DNA of 64,000 nt from Siphonodentalium dalli (Eukaryota > Mollusca > Scaphopoda > Gadilida > Siphonodentaliidae). The DNA is taken from the NCBI GenBank assembly GCA_032622095.1, contig CP136064.1:184618209-184682208 (forward strand). The letters are read 5' to 3'. The notes below the pieces were generated by a model, which did not search any database, had not been told where the DNA came from, and worked only from the letters and a program-made list of their open reading frames with translations. This document shows positions 48,206 to 59,755 of the stretch, piece by piece. A program made the position numbers and the translations under genes. The first letter of the stretch is position 1, and every line of letters starts with the position of its first letter.

Positions 48206-50773
48206 AGTCCAGGCACATTAGACATGGAAGTGGAAAAGTAAGGAAATAAATCGGGGAAAGCTGATTTTTTTATATTATTTTGGCCATAACATCGCGGACG
48301 CGTCACGAAAAGTCCCCTAAAATCCGATTTGAGCTTTCTGAGTTTCATCATTTTTTCCATATAATTAAACAAAACAATATTTTTCACAATGATGGAAATA
48401 ATTGGATGTTGTAACAATTTTTCAGCCGAAACGTATACAAAAAGCACTCAATATTGTTCGATATACAATTCTCGAACCAACGACACCCATTCAAAAGGAA
48501 ACATCGAATGAATTTCGCATATATAGATATGAAATAAAACACTGAGCCAAAATACTGACGATTTTGAAGACAAACTGATGTATTCGATGTCGGATTTCTC
48601 AGGCTTCTCAAAACATAGGCGCAAGCTATCTATTTTAAAAACTGCACAGACACCACCCCGTCGCTATAATAGGCAGAACTAGCGAGTACGCACATCATAA
48701 GTTGTCAAAACTTGTAAAAACATAACCCTACCCCCGAATCTGGTTGTCAACGATCTGGTCGTATTTTGATATTCTATTTTGTCTAAGCTAGTCATATGCA
48801 TTACTAAGTTATACCAGTATATGTGAAATATGAGTACGAGAGCGAATATAGTGACACGATCAGAATACTACAAACGCGGTCATGAAATGGCTGTCAAAAT
48901 GGCCGCAACCACCAAGCTAAGCCGAAATGATGGCAACTTATTATATAACCACCCAGTAGGTAAAATACGTATTAACAATATACAAGTCTGTTGTTAAATA
49001 TCTTTAAAGGTACACAGTTCATTACAACAGGCCCATGTGGAGGATTTATCGGCCATTGCAACGCAGGTCAAACCCAATGAATTACGTCTTTAAAATTTCG
49101 GGTTTTCTGTTTACAGTCGGGGCCAAAAATAATAATTTCGGGCATGCAACATACGAAGTAATGTTTCGCCACACAATGTATGGTAGTTTCGTTCGGCGTG
49201 ATGATAAATTATTGAATGGAACGCAGAAACTTAAGTGCATATCCTTGCGGTATAAATAGTAGTTACATTTCCGGATTGTTCATCACTGTACATGATAATA
49301 AACCACACACGTATGTTGCAATTCTTATTATATTGCAAAGAAACCGCCACCTCTTCAAAAGATTAGCACTGCATCACACCAGATCAAATAGACAGCACAT
49401 CGTACATTTAATATACGACTAATTTTCGTGCTGCTTCCAAACCGGTCTCTTAGTAAACAATTTGTTCAACTTACTTCAGTCGGCAACTTGCAACTGGAAT
49501 ATGCTATTACGCAATGTACAATATTAGTTTTCCGTATTTTGTTGTTTGAAAATATCTTGCCAAAACCACCCATGAACTTGTGCAAAATATCAGGTGATCA
49601 TCGTTTAAAGCTGTTATTTCAGCGTTGAACATTGACTCAATGTTGCTAGTTATGGTTGTTAGTTCAGCAGATATGTGTAACATTAGGGAGAAGGGATACA
49701 CACGGTAATGCGGTTGCAGAAAACATAGTACCCTTCGCGTATATGTGACCTTGGTGAATATAACCAAATATTATTTCCAGGTATAAAGACAGTCTCTGTC
49801 ACAGAGTATGTGGGCAATTTTGGTCAAGTTTAGATTTTTTTAAAGAAAGTATATGGTACTCCTTTGTGTTTTGATAAATTGCTTTCATAGTATACCACCA
49901 TGCATTCTTGTGATAACAGCGAAATATTCGTGATTTATTACTTATTCTTAGGCAAAAATTACTAATATTTTAAGACACGGAGAATATAATCTACACAATT
50001 CACCCATTACTCTATGAATATCTCTCATACTGCTCTATAGCAGTGTATTTCGAAAGGTTTGATGGTGTATATATCAAAAGAAACGATGACCGGTCACATT
50101 AGTGATACTGCTATGAGCACATATATTTCGGCTTCTATGAAAGGTCACAGAATCAATTCTTCGCTATTAAATTTCATTTTACAGTGTAGTGTACATATAT
50201 ATCACACGATTCAAGATAAATAGTGCAGAAAAATTTGCCTTATTCTCCCGTTTCTTTGCGGTCAAAAAGTCCAGATTTAACCATTTTATGAGACCTTGCT
50301 TTTCGCTATATCTCTCGCGATATATATTAGAGATAATTCGCACATACCCGATAAAATGTTTCTCTTATTCTCTGCAATCATTCTTCCTCACATATTTCGA
50401 GCGTGTTGTCACTCTTATGGGACTAGCTATTCAATTATGCATAAAATGTAAATTTCATTCTATTTTGGCCATTTTGGCGGCCATTTTGGGACTTCAATTC
50501 AACTTATATGGTTCACGGCTAAGCATTGTTTGTATGTATGTCAATGTATTATGAATTTGGAATTAATTGATCTACACATGACTGCATTCCCATATGGCCT
50601 GATGGAGATGCTTCAGAATTTGAACCATTCCGAAAAATCAAGATATCTCAAAAAGCTCAACGCGGATTTTAGGGGACTTTTACCACGTTGTTCATAAACA
50701 TATTCTTATTGACCCCTGAAAAAATCAGTTTTCCCCGATTTTTTACACTAGTGAAACCTTATGTGCCTGGACT
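48206..50773. mobile_element. Family E DNA element, 2.57-kb copy inserted in the retrotransposon
   Basis: The left end AGTCCAGGCACATTAG and right end CTTATGTGCCTGGACT are inverted. Beyond the tips, TAAATCGGGGAAAGCTGATT and AAAGTCCCCTAAAATCCG recur inverted at the right end (50,650-50,750). The flanks ATAAT (48,201-205) and ATAAG (50,774-778) match at four of five bases. Collapsing them restores the reading frame of the interrupted RT, so a 5-bp duplication is favoured over TA. The outer 500 bp (left) and 200 bp (right) match the 4.8-kb copy at 14,259-19,057, while the middle is unrelated. No transposase frame is seen. Confidence 0.85.
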
Positions 50774-51213
50774 ATAAGACTGACACAGTTCCACAAGATA
50801 GTGAGGGGGATGGTGCCAGCTCTTGATGTGCATGACTTCCTAACCCCAAAAAAGGAAAGCAGAAAGATAACTGCAACAAATTTCTCGGACTACATCTCCA
50901 CCAACATAGTCGAAAAGGAGGTTTGTAATAATAAATGGCCGTTCCAACTCAGGCGTACTAGCTGCGACCATTACAAACACTCCTTCTTCGTAAAAACGAC
51001 AATTGACTGGAACCAACTTGAGGATTCTGTTGTGTGCGCTAGCGATTCGGAGGAATTCGTAGGGGCACTCAGAAAAAGTAGGATCGCTACTCCAGGAGAG
51101 TTCCACCAATCGCAGCCTCCTGGAAAAAAATCACACACCTCATCTCAGTGCGCCTAAAGCCAGCATTGGCTACTGCACAGGAACATTACAGATACATATA
51201 CAGATACAGATAT
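50774..51213 (+). pseudogene. Non-LTR retrotransposon RT C-terminus, 3' segment and tail
   Basis: Continues the RT tail: RLTQFHKIVRGMVP, then a basic/aromatic stretch, the conserved SFFVKTTIDWNQL and a SEEFVGALRK helix. It ends at a stop codon at about 51,158. A 3' sequence with repeated ACAGATAC units (51,188-51,213) resembles the short tandem tails of CR1-like elements. No in-frame stop interrupts the segment, so the copy was fairly young when split. Confidence 0.8.
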
Positions 51214-52075
51214 TGTAAATGATGAAATACTCCCAAATGACAGATGTCAATCTACACTTATTAAGCATACCAATATTTGAAGGGTAATTATGCCTAATAT
51301 GTCATTATATGATATATATCAATGAATTTATAGTGAAAGACTAATAGTACATACAGAAACTAGAACAAATGCTAAAAAAAAACTTGATCAATACATTTTT
51401 ACAAATGTCAAATTAAGTGGATTCCAAGGACCCATGCATGTCATGATAGGGCAATCATTTAACATATTTTACATATAATAAGAGAAATTGCTTCACAACA
51501 GATCAACAGTTAATCAACTTAATCATTAATGTGTCATATGAATTAATATGTTGTGCAAATATCAAGGTGTGAGGGGATGAATATACTGACTGAGTTACAA
51601 GATATCAAATATGACATTTCCTATTAATGCGATGCCCATGTACCAATGACAAATTTGACTAAGTTGACCATACCGGTAGGCTGTACTGCATGAAAGAATC
51701 AACATATTTTTTTGGGGGGGGGATGTTCTCCAGCTGAGAATATCACTATATAATTTGACATGGCCTAATATTTCTGATTGGACAATTGAACACATAACTT
51801 TAGAAATGCTCTATTGCAACTGCATGCGGATAATATGAATTGTGTTGATTTAGGGAACACTACCATGTAAAAGTGGACGTTTCAGGTTGAATAAATACAA
51901 ATGGAGTGTCCATCTGAATTTTATGACATTTTTTTGAGGTACAAAAATGTCTATAACTCAAACAACAATTAGCCTATTAACTAAACTGAAAAAAAAAAGG
52001 TTTTCAGATTTGTGATCCCAATAGATGAGTTCTACAAATAAGATAAAAAGTGAAAGGACGAATTTGAAATTTCCA
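51214..52075. other. Unassigned sequence
   Basis: AT-rich, with a G-run at 51,713-51,722. No other feature. Confidence 0.4.
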
Positions 52076-52480
52076 TGTACTCAGCCCTGGGAATTAAGGA
52101 ATATTTGCAACAATATTGCCATCTCAAATCAATATGATTCAATAATAACCTGAAATGCTTAGTTATTTTGGAGAACATTTCCAGGCCACTACTCATCATA
52201 TATATACATTCCACAAATCATCTCCAAAACTAGTGCCCTTATGGGTAGCTAGTTAATGGCCCAGTGCCATGGAAACAATTTTAGGACAATATATGTAAAG
52301 AGTGATTTAAGGAAGTCATTTTGGCTAAAGAGATTCTATTTCTGATAGACACAAATCAATTTTAGAAACCCAATGAACTTGTTTTACCTAGGCAATATAA
52401 TTGCCTAGGAAAACTGATTTTGCCTCTGCTTTTACCTAGGCATTGCCTATTGCCTAGGCTAATTCCCAGGGCTGTGTACT
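52076..52480. mobile_element. 393-bp MITE with 6-bp target duplication
   Basis: The element 52,082-52,474 begins CAGCCCTGGGAATTA and ends TAATTCCCAGGGCTG (perfect 15-bp inverted repeat). It is flanked directly by TGTACT on both sides. Near its right end are several palindromic CCTAGGCAAT / ATTGCCTAGG motifs (52,388-52,460). Ends of the CAG...CTG type recall hAT, but the duplication is 6 bp, not 8. Non-coding. Confidence 0.85.
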
Positions 52481-53502
52481 AAACCAATAGTCGCAGTGCC
52501 ACATATGCAGGCACACTGCGCCCACACACACGCTGACACAGACTGCAGACAAATTTAAAGACAACGTAAAAATGTAAACAAAAATAAAAGTTAAAAACAT
52601 TCTTTAAAAGTTGCAACAAAACAAAAATAACAACTGTAGTACGCAAGGATTGAATATAAACGACGTATTTTCTCAGTTATAACAGTGGCTGGGTAGTTTT
52701 CCTTGCTTTTGGTTGAGAATGTTGACCAAAAACGATGTACCACTACCAGTATTTCCATTCACTCGTATTCGTCGGAATTTGACACTGACAGACCGATTAA
52801 AATAAATCAGAATAAAGTCAACAACCGTTATTAAAATGAAATAAACATAACAATCACCAAGATTAATACTCGGTGAATATATAGATCACTTCAGTTTACC
52901 TCTACAGGCTCTAGGTGGCCGGTGAGTCATTTGATACAAAAAACATTCATTCGATTTCTGTATTCCTCGTGTATTTACCATTTCAAATACGGCGCCTGTC
53001 CTACCAGGAGGATCGATAACTCTACCAAGACGATTACACAAATATAATTGGGTGAGCCATCCTGTTATTTATGATCCTTGGTATTAGGTGCTTATCCACC
53101 ATCTTGTTTTTCAGAAACGCTGTCGGCTCGGGGATATTTTTGGTGTATTTTGGCGCCAAGAAAGGGGATATCTGTCGGAAATCACTTTCTGCGAATTTAA
53201 AGACATAGTATATACCATGTACCAAAACCTACATGCGATATATTTCAGGAATTCTAAAGACCGTAATATATTAACTGTCAAACTCAACAAGTTGTCCTAC
53301 TTATGGTGCTTAGCCATTGATTCAATGCGTTGACGTTCAACGCCCATGGCGCGTCACTGTGACGTCACATAAGTTAATGGCCATAGACGACATCAAGCTG
53401 CAAAACAGAGTTCAGTCTCCTAGCTACACGATGTCTGAACGCTGCCGGCACGTGTATTTTCTTAATTAAATCTAACATTTTTTATTGAAGTGTTTTGCCA
53501 GT
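52481..53502. other. Unassigned sequence
   Basis: No clear repeats. The frame at 53,088-53,333 (81 codons) has a plausible aromatic/basic composition but no recognised motif or splice context. Confidence 0.35.
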
Positions 53503-53594
53503 TACAATTCATTCTGGTTTGATCTAGACCACTTTCAAGTGAATATGGACAGTGGACAGTTCAGTTTCTCAGAATGATGCAGAATGAATTGTAA
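53503..53594. repeat. 92-bp inverted repeat with 16-bp arms
   Basis: GTTACAATTCATTCTG and its exact complement CAGAATGAATTGTAAC flank a ~60-bp interior. A small MITE is possible. No target duplication recognised. Confidence 0.6.
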
Positions 53595-53784
53595 CCTACA
53601 AAATTCTCAAACAAATAAATGCGACATTTCTTCACATTCCGCGTAGGTGTGGGCAGCGGTAAGTCCTGCGTAGGGGACTGAACTCTGCATCGAGCTTGAG
53701 ACGACACGTTTAACTTACCAAATTAAAATAAATTACGGCGACGATTAATTATATGCTGGAGTTTGTCCACTGACATAATAAATA

Positions 53785-53898
53785 CGTTACGGGACGCTTT
53801 GTGGTCGGCTATGGTTTCATGTAGGGCTCAGCGAGATCAATATTGATATCACTTCGCTTCACATGACACCATATCCGACCACTAAGCGTCCCGTAACT
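53785..53898. repeat. 114-bp palindrome with one mirrored TC/TC site
   Basis: The arms GTTACGGGACGCTT...GTGGTCGG and their complement are centred between 53,841 and 53,842 (ATCAATATTGAT). TC at 53,828-829 mirrors TC at 53,854-855. The other differences are single bases. Confidence 0.8.
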
Positions 53899-54064
53899 TA
53901 TAATATTCACTCATCCTAATCGTCGTCGTTATTTTTGCAAATCAAATATTTTGGCCCCGGATGAATTTTAAGACTACGAATAGCTATTTAAACATAGTAA
54001 TTTATATGCGTCCAAAACTGATTGGATGTCTGAATTAATTCGCCTCGGTGATCTTATGACAACA

Positions 54065-54320
54065 TATCCTCGTGCAAATAGGTTCATATTCGACTGATTC
54101 GATTCTGAAATAATACCACAGTGAGCGTATACTCGTTCTTACGTTGAATGGCGCGGGCCGGGGTGAAAACATATTATAAAGAGCGTAAATCTGGCCAGTC
54201 GTGTCGATGAAAAAAGGTAGATTAAATTATGCCAATATGGGCTTATTTGTATGGAAATACATGTGTGTAGTCCCATATTAGACTGTTATAAAAATCGCGT
54301 GCTAATCGGAACTTCACAAA
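54065..54320 (-). repeat. Family C dispersed repeat, copy 5
   Basis: CTCGTGCAAATAGGTTCATA to ATCGCGTGCTAATCGG. It shares GATGAAAAAAGGTAGATTAA and TATGCCAATATGGG with copy 3. It contains GAATGGCGCGGGCCG and AAAGAGCGTAAATC blocks common to the family. Confidence 0.65.
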
Positions 54321-54689
54321 TGACATCTTTAGCATAATAACTACTACTGATAATAATCACGAACACGGTACTACGTCACCAGAATGTGTGCTCTTTCTAT
54401 GAGCTGTCATAATACTACGTAGTTACGATTACGGTTTCAAGAAGCCAAGAATGGGCATGCGAACTTTCCGTGCAATCGTCGAGCATACCACTGACAATGA
54501 CATGACAACACAGTGATGTACAAGAAATTCACAGTAAGAAATGGTAACGCCCTCAAGATCATATTATTAGCCAGTCCTCACCGAAATATAAAGTGACCAA
54601 GGTTAGCGGTATGTTGTAAACAACGTGGTACAGTTTTAACCAAAGTTCACTTAGATCTCCCCGGTGTTGAGTGTTTTGCTTTTCGCACA

Positions 54690-54875
54690 CTCTTTACGCA
54701 CTGTACTGTAACGTAACATTTAGTAACACTGCGTAAATCTTGACACTAACACGCTATTTATATTATGTTTATGGTTGGTATAAGAACACGATCTGTCGAT
54801 GTTTTAATATTCTTTCTGTGTATAGTGGTTTTAACGGATGTGATTATTTTAACAGCAACACAACAAGGCCATCCG
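54690..54875 (-). mobile_element. Decayed family A fragment
   Basis: GTTTTAATATTCTTTCTGTG, then GTGGTTTTAACGGATGTGAT and TTTTAACAGCAACAC, follow the order of the family A left end in reverse, with many changes. The far end is missing. Confidence 0.45.
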
Positions 54876-56530
54876 TAAACTAAGACTCTATGGGGGGGGG
54901 GGGGGTAATAAAACTATAGAAAGCTTTTATTTCATTCCCTTCAATATACACAGATGATGTAACGATACTGGGGTTATCGATATAAGCCAATATACAATAT
55001 TTGTTTACGATATATCGATACAGATACTGATCAACCTCACAGGACGTGTTTAGCTAATAATATTTGGAGAAAACTTATAAAAAATGTATCAAACTAACTT
55101 TCGTCTTCAAATTTGTAATCAGTTCTAATATCCGACATAAAGACTATCGTTTTCATCGGTATGTGTGAGGAAATGTGCTAGGCAATACAAAGGATATCAC
55201 ATTATGTTCATTTTGTAACCATTATGAAGACGGTCACTAACATTTCTTTTCCCTACCAATACCGGAAAAACTAATTTTATGCTTGATTAATGCAATTCGA
55301 AGTGCATTGTGGCGGAATTTGTTTTATCTGGCAATTGATCAAGGTATCGGTTTTAGTTATCGGCAATCATTTGGAAAAACTGCCGATACTAATAACAGGC
55401 CGGCGTTAACCATATCGACCAGTCAACACCGATAGCCGACCCATGTTGCCATTACCGCCCTATAAACAAATAACAACATGAATGCAGCTAAAAGGAAAAT
55501 GCCCTGATACCATCATGTGATCTGTTGAGCCCATTGCTGGATTATACTTTGTTGATAATTGGACATGACAGTCAAATGGATTCATTAAAACAAATTTTTC
55601 TTTGACTATAATGCTTTACTAGCATGATTTCTGAACTCTAATGACTCACTGGAACGAGGGAACGATGATACACCTTGTGAATACACTTTACCAGATATGA
55701 ATATCTTGTTATTTTCTCTAAGGCCACAGTTACTTAATTAGCAATTATCGTTATTCGCCTCATTTCATTTTAGTCCGATATAATTAAATTAATTCTTTAT
55801 TATTGCCTCCGCGATCTTCGATGAACCATTCCAGTGACAATATCATGAGATGGTATACAAAACATCAGCAGAACATGCGCATGGTCCTTCGTCTACAACT
55901 GACGCGTACCACAGTAGTATGTTATATTATCCTAGCCATTGAATGTTAAATCTCGTTCTATAAGATGTATGTATGTTTAATCACACTCTACGTATTTCCT
56001 TATGTTGTAGTGTTATAGAGAGGATGCTAATCGTCCGTATACATATCATTGATACCTTGGGGAATTATTAAGGTGGAACAGACTCAAAGCATTCGTATAT
56101 TTGATGTACGCATATACGTGGGTAATTCCTATTCCGCGAATAGATACTTTTCTTTAAACACATATATAGTGTTTCCTTGTCTGATTAGTAGGTTGCATAT
56201 ATACAGTATTTACATAATATATAAATATTATATGAGACAACATACATATGCAAGGAAGCAATATATTAATGCATCATGATAAAACAAACATCTTATATTT
56301 TGGGGCACAATGCAACGTCTGCATACAAGGAAATAATTTAAAATGAATATTTACTTGTTTGTTCTGACAACCAGGAATAACGCAAAATAGAAAACTTACT
56401 AACCGCGGCCTTAACACTAGAACCCACAGGAACCTACACATTTCCATGCACATGCGTGTACTCTTGATACAATGTGCCCCCTCACAATAGGTTGGTGTTC
56501 ACTCATTGCTTTGATTCAAAGGGAACACTC
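54876..56530. other. Unassigned sequence
   Basis: Contains a G-run at 54,892-54,905. No other repeat or exon is recognised. Confidence 0.4.
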
Positions 56531-57183
56531 TTAAAGGGGTACTGTACCCCAATTTCAATAAATTCCCGGTGACAATAACGATCTAATATCAATATTATAT
56601 TTTAAAATAACTAATTTGAGTCGACGATATCTACTGAAAACGTTCCGGTTAACAGGCTATCACAAAAGTTAAATTGAATTATTTAATATAAATTCATTTA
56701 TGGCTGGAGTCATAAAATGGAGAATTATGCCAGTACGAGTTACCGTTCGTGAAATAGTATCTGTTGCGTGTCTTTTATCGACGGCCGTTCGCGAACATTA
56801 TTGAGTTGCACACATAACATGTTACCTGCAAAAGAAAGGCCCGCTATAACCGAATCGGAAAAAGGAGAAAGAAACAAGAGTCATGAAGCGTCAAGTATTT
56901 TTATACGGAGTGAGATTGTTCGATGGAAGAGATTGGATGCATCAATTGAAGCTGTGAACAATGAACTGCCTGTTCTTCCTGCGACCTGAGTCTTCTCCGG
57001 TGAAGGTCAAAAACATGGCGCGTAGTTTGAAATCGTAATATTTTTGTTTCCAAGATCAATATTTTCTTCGCTAAATTAGGTTTATACGAAACTCATATAA
57101 CCCAAACACAATATAACTTGAAAGTTATTTCAATGGGAGTAAATAAAAAAATTTGTCTATCCCTGTGTACAGTACCCCTTTAA
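56531..57183. mobile_element. T2/Kolobok-type element with TTAAAGGGG ends
   Basis: TTAA+AGGGGTACTGTAC at the left (56,531) and GTACAGTACCCCT+TTAA at the right (ending 57,183). The ends TTAAAGGRR with TTAA duplication are the described pattern of T2-type MITEs, now placed in Kolobok. The 653-bp element contains a 73-codon frame (next entry). Confidence 0.8.
56768..56989 (+). CDS. 73-codon frame inside the T2-type element
   Basis: The frame runs ATG to TGA and occupies the middle third of the element. The N-terminal half is basic and hydrophilic (PAKERPAITESEKGERNKSH). The C-terminal half SSIFIRSEIVRWKRLDASIE vaguely resembles the short domain with an 'E...RW..LK' pattern found in some invertebrate transposon-linked and zinc-finger proteins. 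That similarity is from memory and weak. It could be a captured gene fragment or chance. No flanking splice sites are obvious. Confidence 0.3.
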   Translation: MSFIDGRSRTLLSCTHNMLPAKERPAITESEKGERNKSHEASSIFIRSEIVRWKRLDASIEAVNNELPVLPAT

Positions 57184-57689
57184 GTAATGGGACATGCAGG
57201 GCATGTTTTGTTTTGGTGTGCAGAAAATATACAAACATGTATACATGCAGAATAATTGGAAATGTATAAAATTGAGTGAAGAATCTTTATATCTGCTAGG
57301 AAAAACAGACAAAACACTACTACTAGCTGTTGCTAAATTTACAATTCACATTGGCCACAATACCTGGTAATTTGGTTTACACTGACAACTATTACCACAG
57401 CACATTGTGATTCATATGGGATGCTTTACATTTTACCATAGGCAAAGTGAGGCCGTGTATTACCGGAGTATACTCTTTTACCAGATTGTTTGGAAGGTAA
57501 CCTATGTTTTCCAATGTATGTTGCAAATCAAATTGGTGATACCACATTACATTATAAATTTTCAGGGAAGTTTTCAGGACACGGAAAATAAAAAATGTTA
57601 TACTCTGGTAATCTCGAGAAAAAAACCTTTGGTGAAATCAGTATTTTCGATGGAAATACCAGTGTAGTTTGAGAAAACCCTGGTAAATT
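57184..57689. other. Unassigned sequence
   Basis: Contains scattered CCTGGTAATTTGG / ACCCTGGTAAATT pieces that resemble the adjacent tandem array, suggesting decayed outer units. Confidence 0.4.
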
Positions 57690-58245
57690 CATTAGTTACA
57701 ATGATGTACACCAGCAGAATGTGTGACTTACAATGGTTGACTAAAAAACACCCTGGAAAAATTTCGCAAGTACCATATTACATTGGTATTACTGTGCGTA
57801 AAGTCTGAATTTACCATGGTGATCTAATGTATACATTGGTTTTTCCCAGCGTGTTTTTGAAACACCCTAGTAGAATCAATGTAAAGCCTCACTTTACTTT
57901 GGTATTATCATGGTGCATTCTCAATTCACCCCAGTAAACCCACGTAAGCCATGATTTACACTGATGCTCATTGATTTTTTCCAGCGTGTTTTTGAAACAA
58001 CCTAGTAGAGTCAATGTTAAGCGTCATATTACTGTGGTACTATCATGGTAAATTCTCAATTCACCCCAATAAATCCACGTAAACCGTGATTTACACTGTT
58101 TTACCAGAGTGTTTTTAAACACCACCATAGAATCAATGTAAAACATCGCATTACTTTGGTATTACCATGGAGAATTCTCAATTCACCACAGTAACCCGCG
58201 ATTTACAATATTTCAATTGGTTTTATCAGGGTGATTTTTTAAATA
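57690..58245. repeat. ~120-140-bp tandem array, about four units
   Basis: Units contain CAGCGTGTTTTTGAAACA, CCTAGTAGAATCAATGTAAA, TACTTTGGTATTA(T/C)CATGG and TTCTCAATTCACCCCAGTAA, then CCACGTAA and GTGATTTACA. Clear units start near 57,847, 57,982 and 58,104, with a diverged one before. Confidence 0.85.
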
Positions 58246-59065
58246 AGGGGCAAGTCACAGTGAACTAACTTGCTCAACGCAGGAATTTCAATGTTTGTTT
58301 TTATTTTAATCTCATTCTTTATTAATCAACAAAATATCAGTCACATACACGTTATTATACTGTGATTACTTTGCCGTCATGGCGTCTTGATTGACAAATA
58401 AAACTATTCTTCATTCTTCTTCATTGCAAACAACGGTAACTGTTAAAGCTGTGTTCATTAAACTTTAGATAAAGTCTTTGTTAATATACACATTTTAATC
58501 ATATGCCTTGGTGACGGCTTCGTCTTATGAATGAAGCAATTTTCATTATTTATTTGCCCGGTGAGTCGCAAATTGGCTTAAGAAGGACTCGGTGTTGGTA
58601 ACAGTAGGTGTTCATCAGTTCTTGACATTTTCTCAGTCGCTGGTGCGATAATGTATCTCTTGCAAGTAGTTTCCTCATATAGAGCAGCTTCGAGTTCTAT
58701 CTCTCTGTCACAAACCCATTAACCCACGTGTAAATTATGTGATTTTATCACATGATCCTACCCTTATTCCATTCAATAAACCCATTCTATAAATTCTGAT
58801 AACCTTTGACATCCGGTTTGTCGTCTGTTTACATTCCGTATGCTACGTCTCAAAATACTATGGCTTCCAATACTTTTCCAACAAGCTATAATGAATGAAG
58901 AGTTTGAAAAGTTATGCCATTAAATATACGCCTTTAAATACGCCAAAGAGTCTTTATTTATCTGGGACAAACAACGCATAGTTACGTGAAACGTCATCGC
59001 ATGCCTTATAAAAACCGATGTTAGTTTCTCGTCCCTGTTGATTTATGTAAGTTTTGTCGAGGTTT
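58246..59065. other. Unassigned sequence
   Basis: No recognisable feature. Confidence 0.4.
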
Positions 59066-59070
59066 TGGAT

Positions 59071-59247
59071 CGTGTAATAAATAGAATCTACAACTCGTCC
59101 CCAGTTTATAGCGAAATTTACAAAACTCGTCCGGTAAATTAGGTGTGGACCTCGCCAAAGTCTCGGTCCAGACCTAATTTACTGGACTCGTTTTGTAAAT
59201 TTCGCTATAAGCTGGGGACTCGTTGTAGATCCTCAATTTATTACACG
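59071..59247. repeat. 177-bp palindrome with three mirrored CTCG motifs (centre 59,158)
   Basis: The arms include CGTGTAATAAAT, TTTATAGCGAAATTTACAAA and GTAAATTAGGT and their complements. TC dinucleotides on the + strand in CTCG contexts face each other exactly at 59,095-096/59,220-221, 59,127-128/59,188-189 and 59,152-153/59,163-164. Each pair averages to 59,158. On the - strand these are facing CGAG tandem G.A mismatches. Confidence 0.9.
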
Positions 59248-59270
59248 ACACCCGTCCTAAAATCTGTGAA

Positions 59271-59371
59271 TTAACCCTTTCAGTGCCAAGTCCGAATTTT
59301 GTATCAACCCATATTGCCGTGTTCATTTTTCAAATTTATTGATTATAATAATGTGGCACTGAAAGGGTTAA
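59271..59371. mobile_element. 101-bp miniature piggyBac-like element
   Basis: TTAACCCTTTCAGTGCCA and the exact complement TGGCACTGAAAGGGTTAA, with TTAA at both tips. The left ~48 bp (through GTATCAACCCATAT) is the inverse of the right end of the 2482-2935 element (ATGGGTTGATAC). This is an internally deleted relative. Confidence 0.9.
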
Positions 59372-59603
59372 AACAACAGACTTACAAGATTTATTCTGGC
59401 ACATATATACAGAGCTTGTTTTATACCACGATCGCCTATCTTACTATATAAATAAAGCCATCTGTTTAAATTTTACATTTAATCAACACTGTTGATTAAA
59501 CGTGCCTATAGTGTTGATTAAACTTCGCAGAGTGGATTTAACTTTCTCCATACAATTTGAACGGAAAATTGTTTATCCATCGCAGTGTAAAGATCGTGGC
59601 ATA

Positions 59604-59755
59604 AACAAAATATACGCATAGTTTTTCTGAATAACAAATTTAATCCACTCGTGGGATTGGCGATTTACACCACTCGCTGAAGATCGTGGTGTAAATCGCC
59701 AATCCCACGAGTGGATTAAATTTGTTATTCAGAAACACTATGCGTATATTCTATA
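59604..59755. repeat. 152-bp palindrome (centre 59,679.5)
   Basis: The arms include ATACGCATAGT, TTCTGAATAACAAATTTAAT, CCACTCGTGGGATTGGCG and ATTTACACCA and their complements. The ACTCGT here is properly inverted (ACGAGT in the right arm). The loop-proximal TC at 59,674-675 mirrors TC at 59,684-685. Confidence 0.85.
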
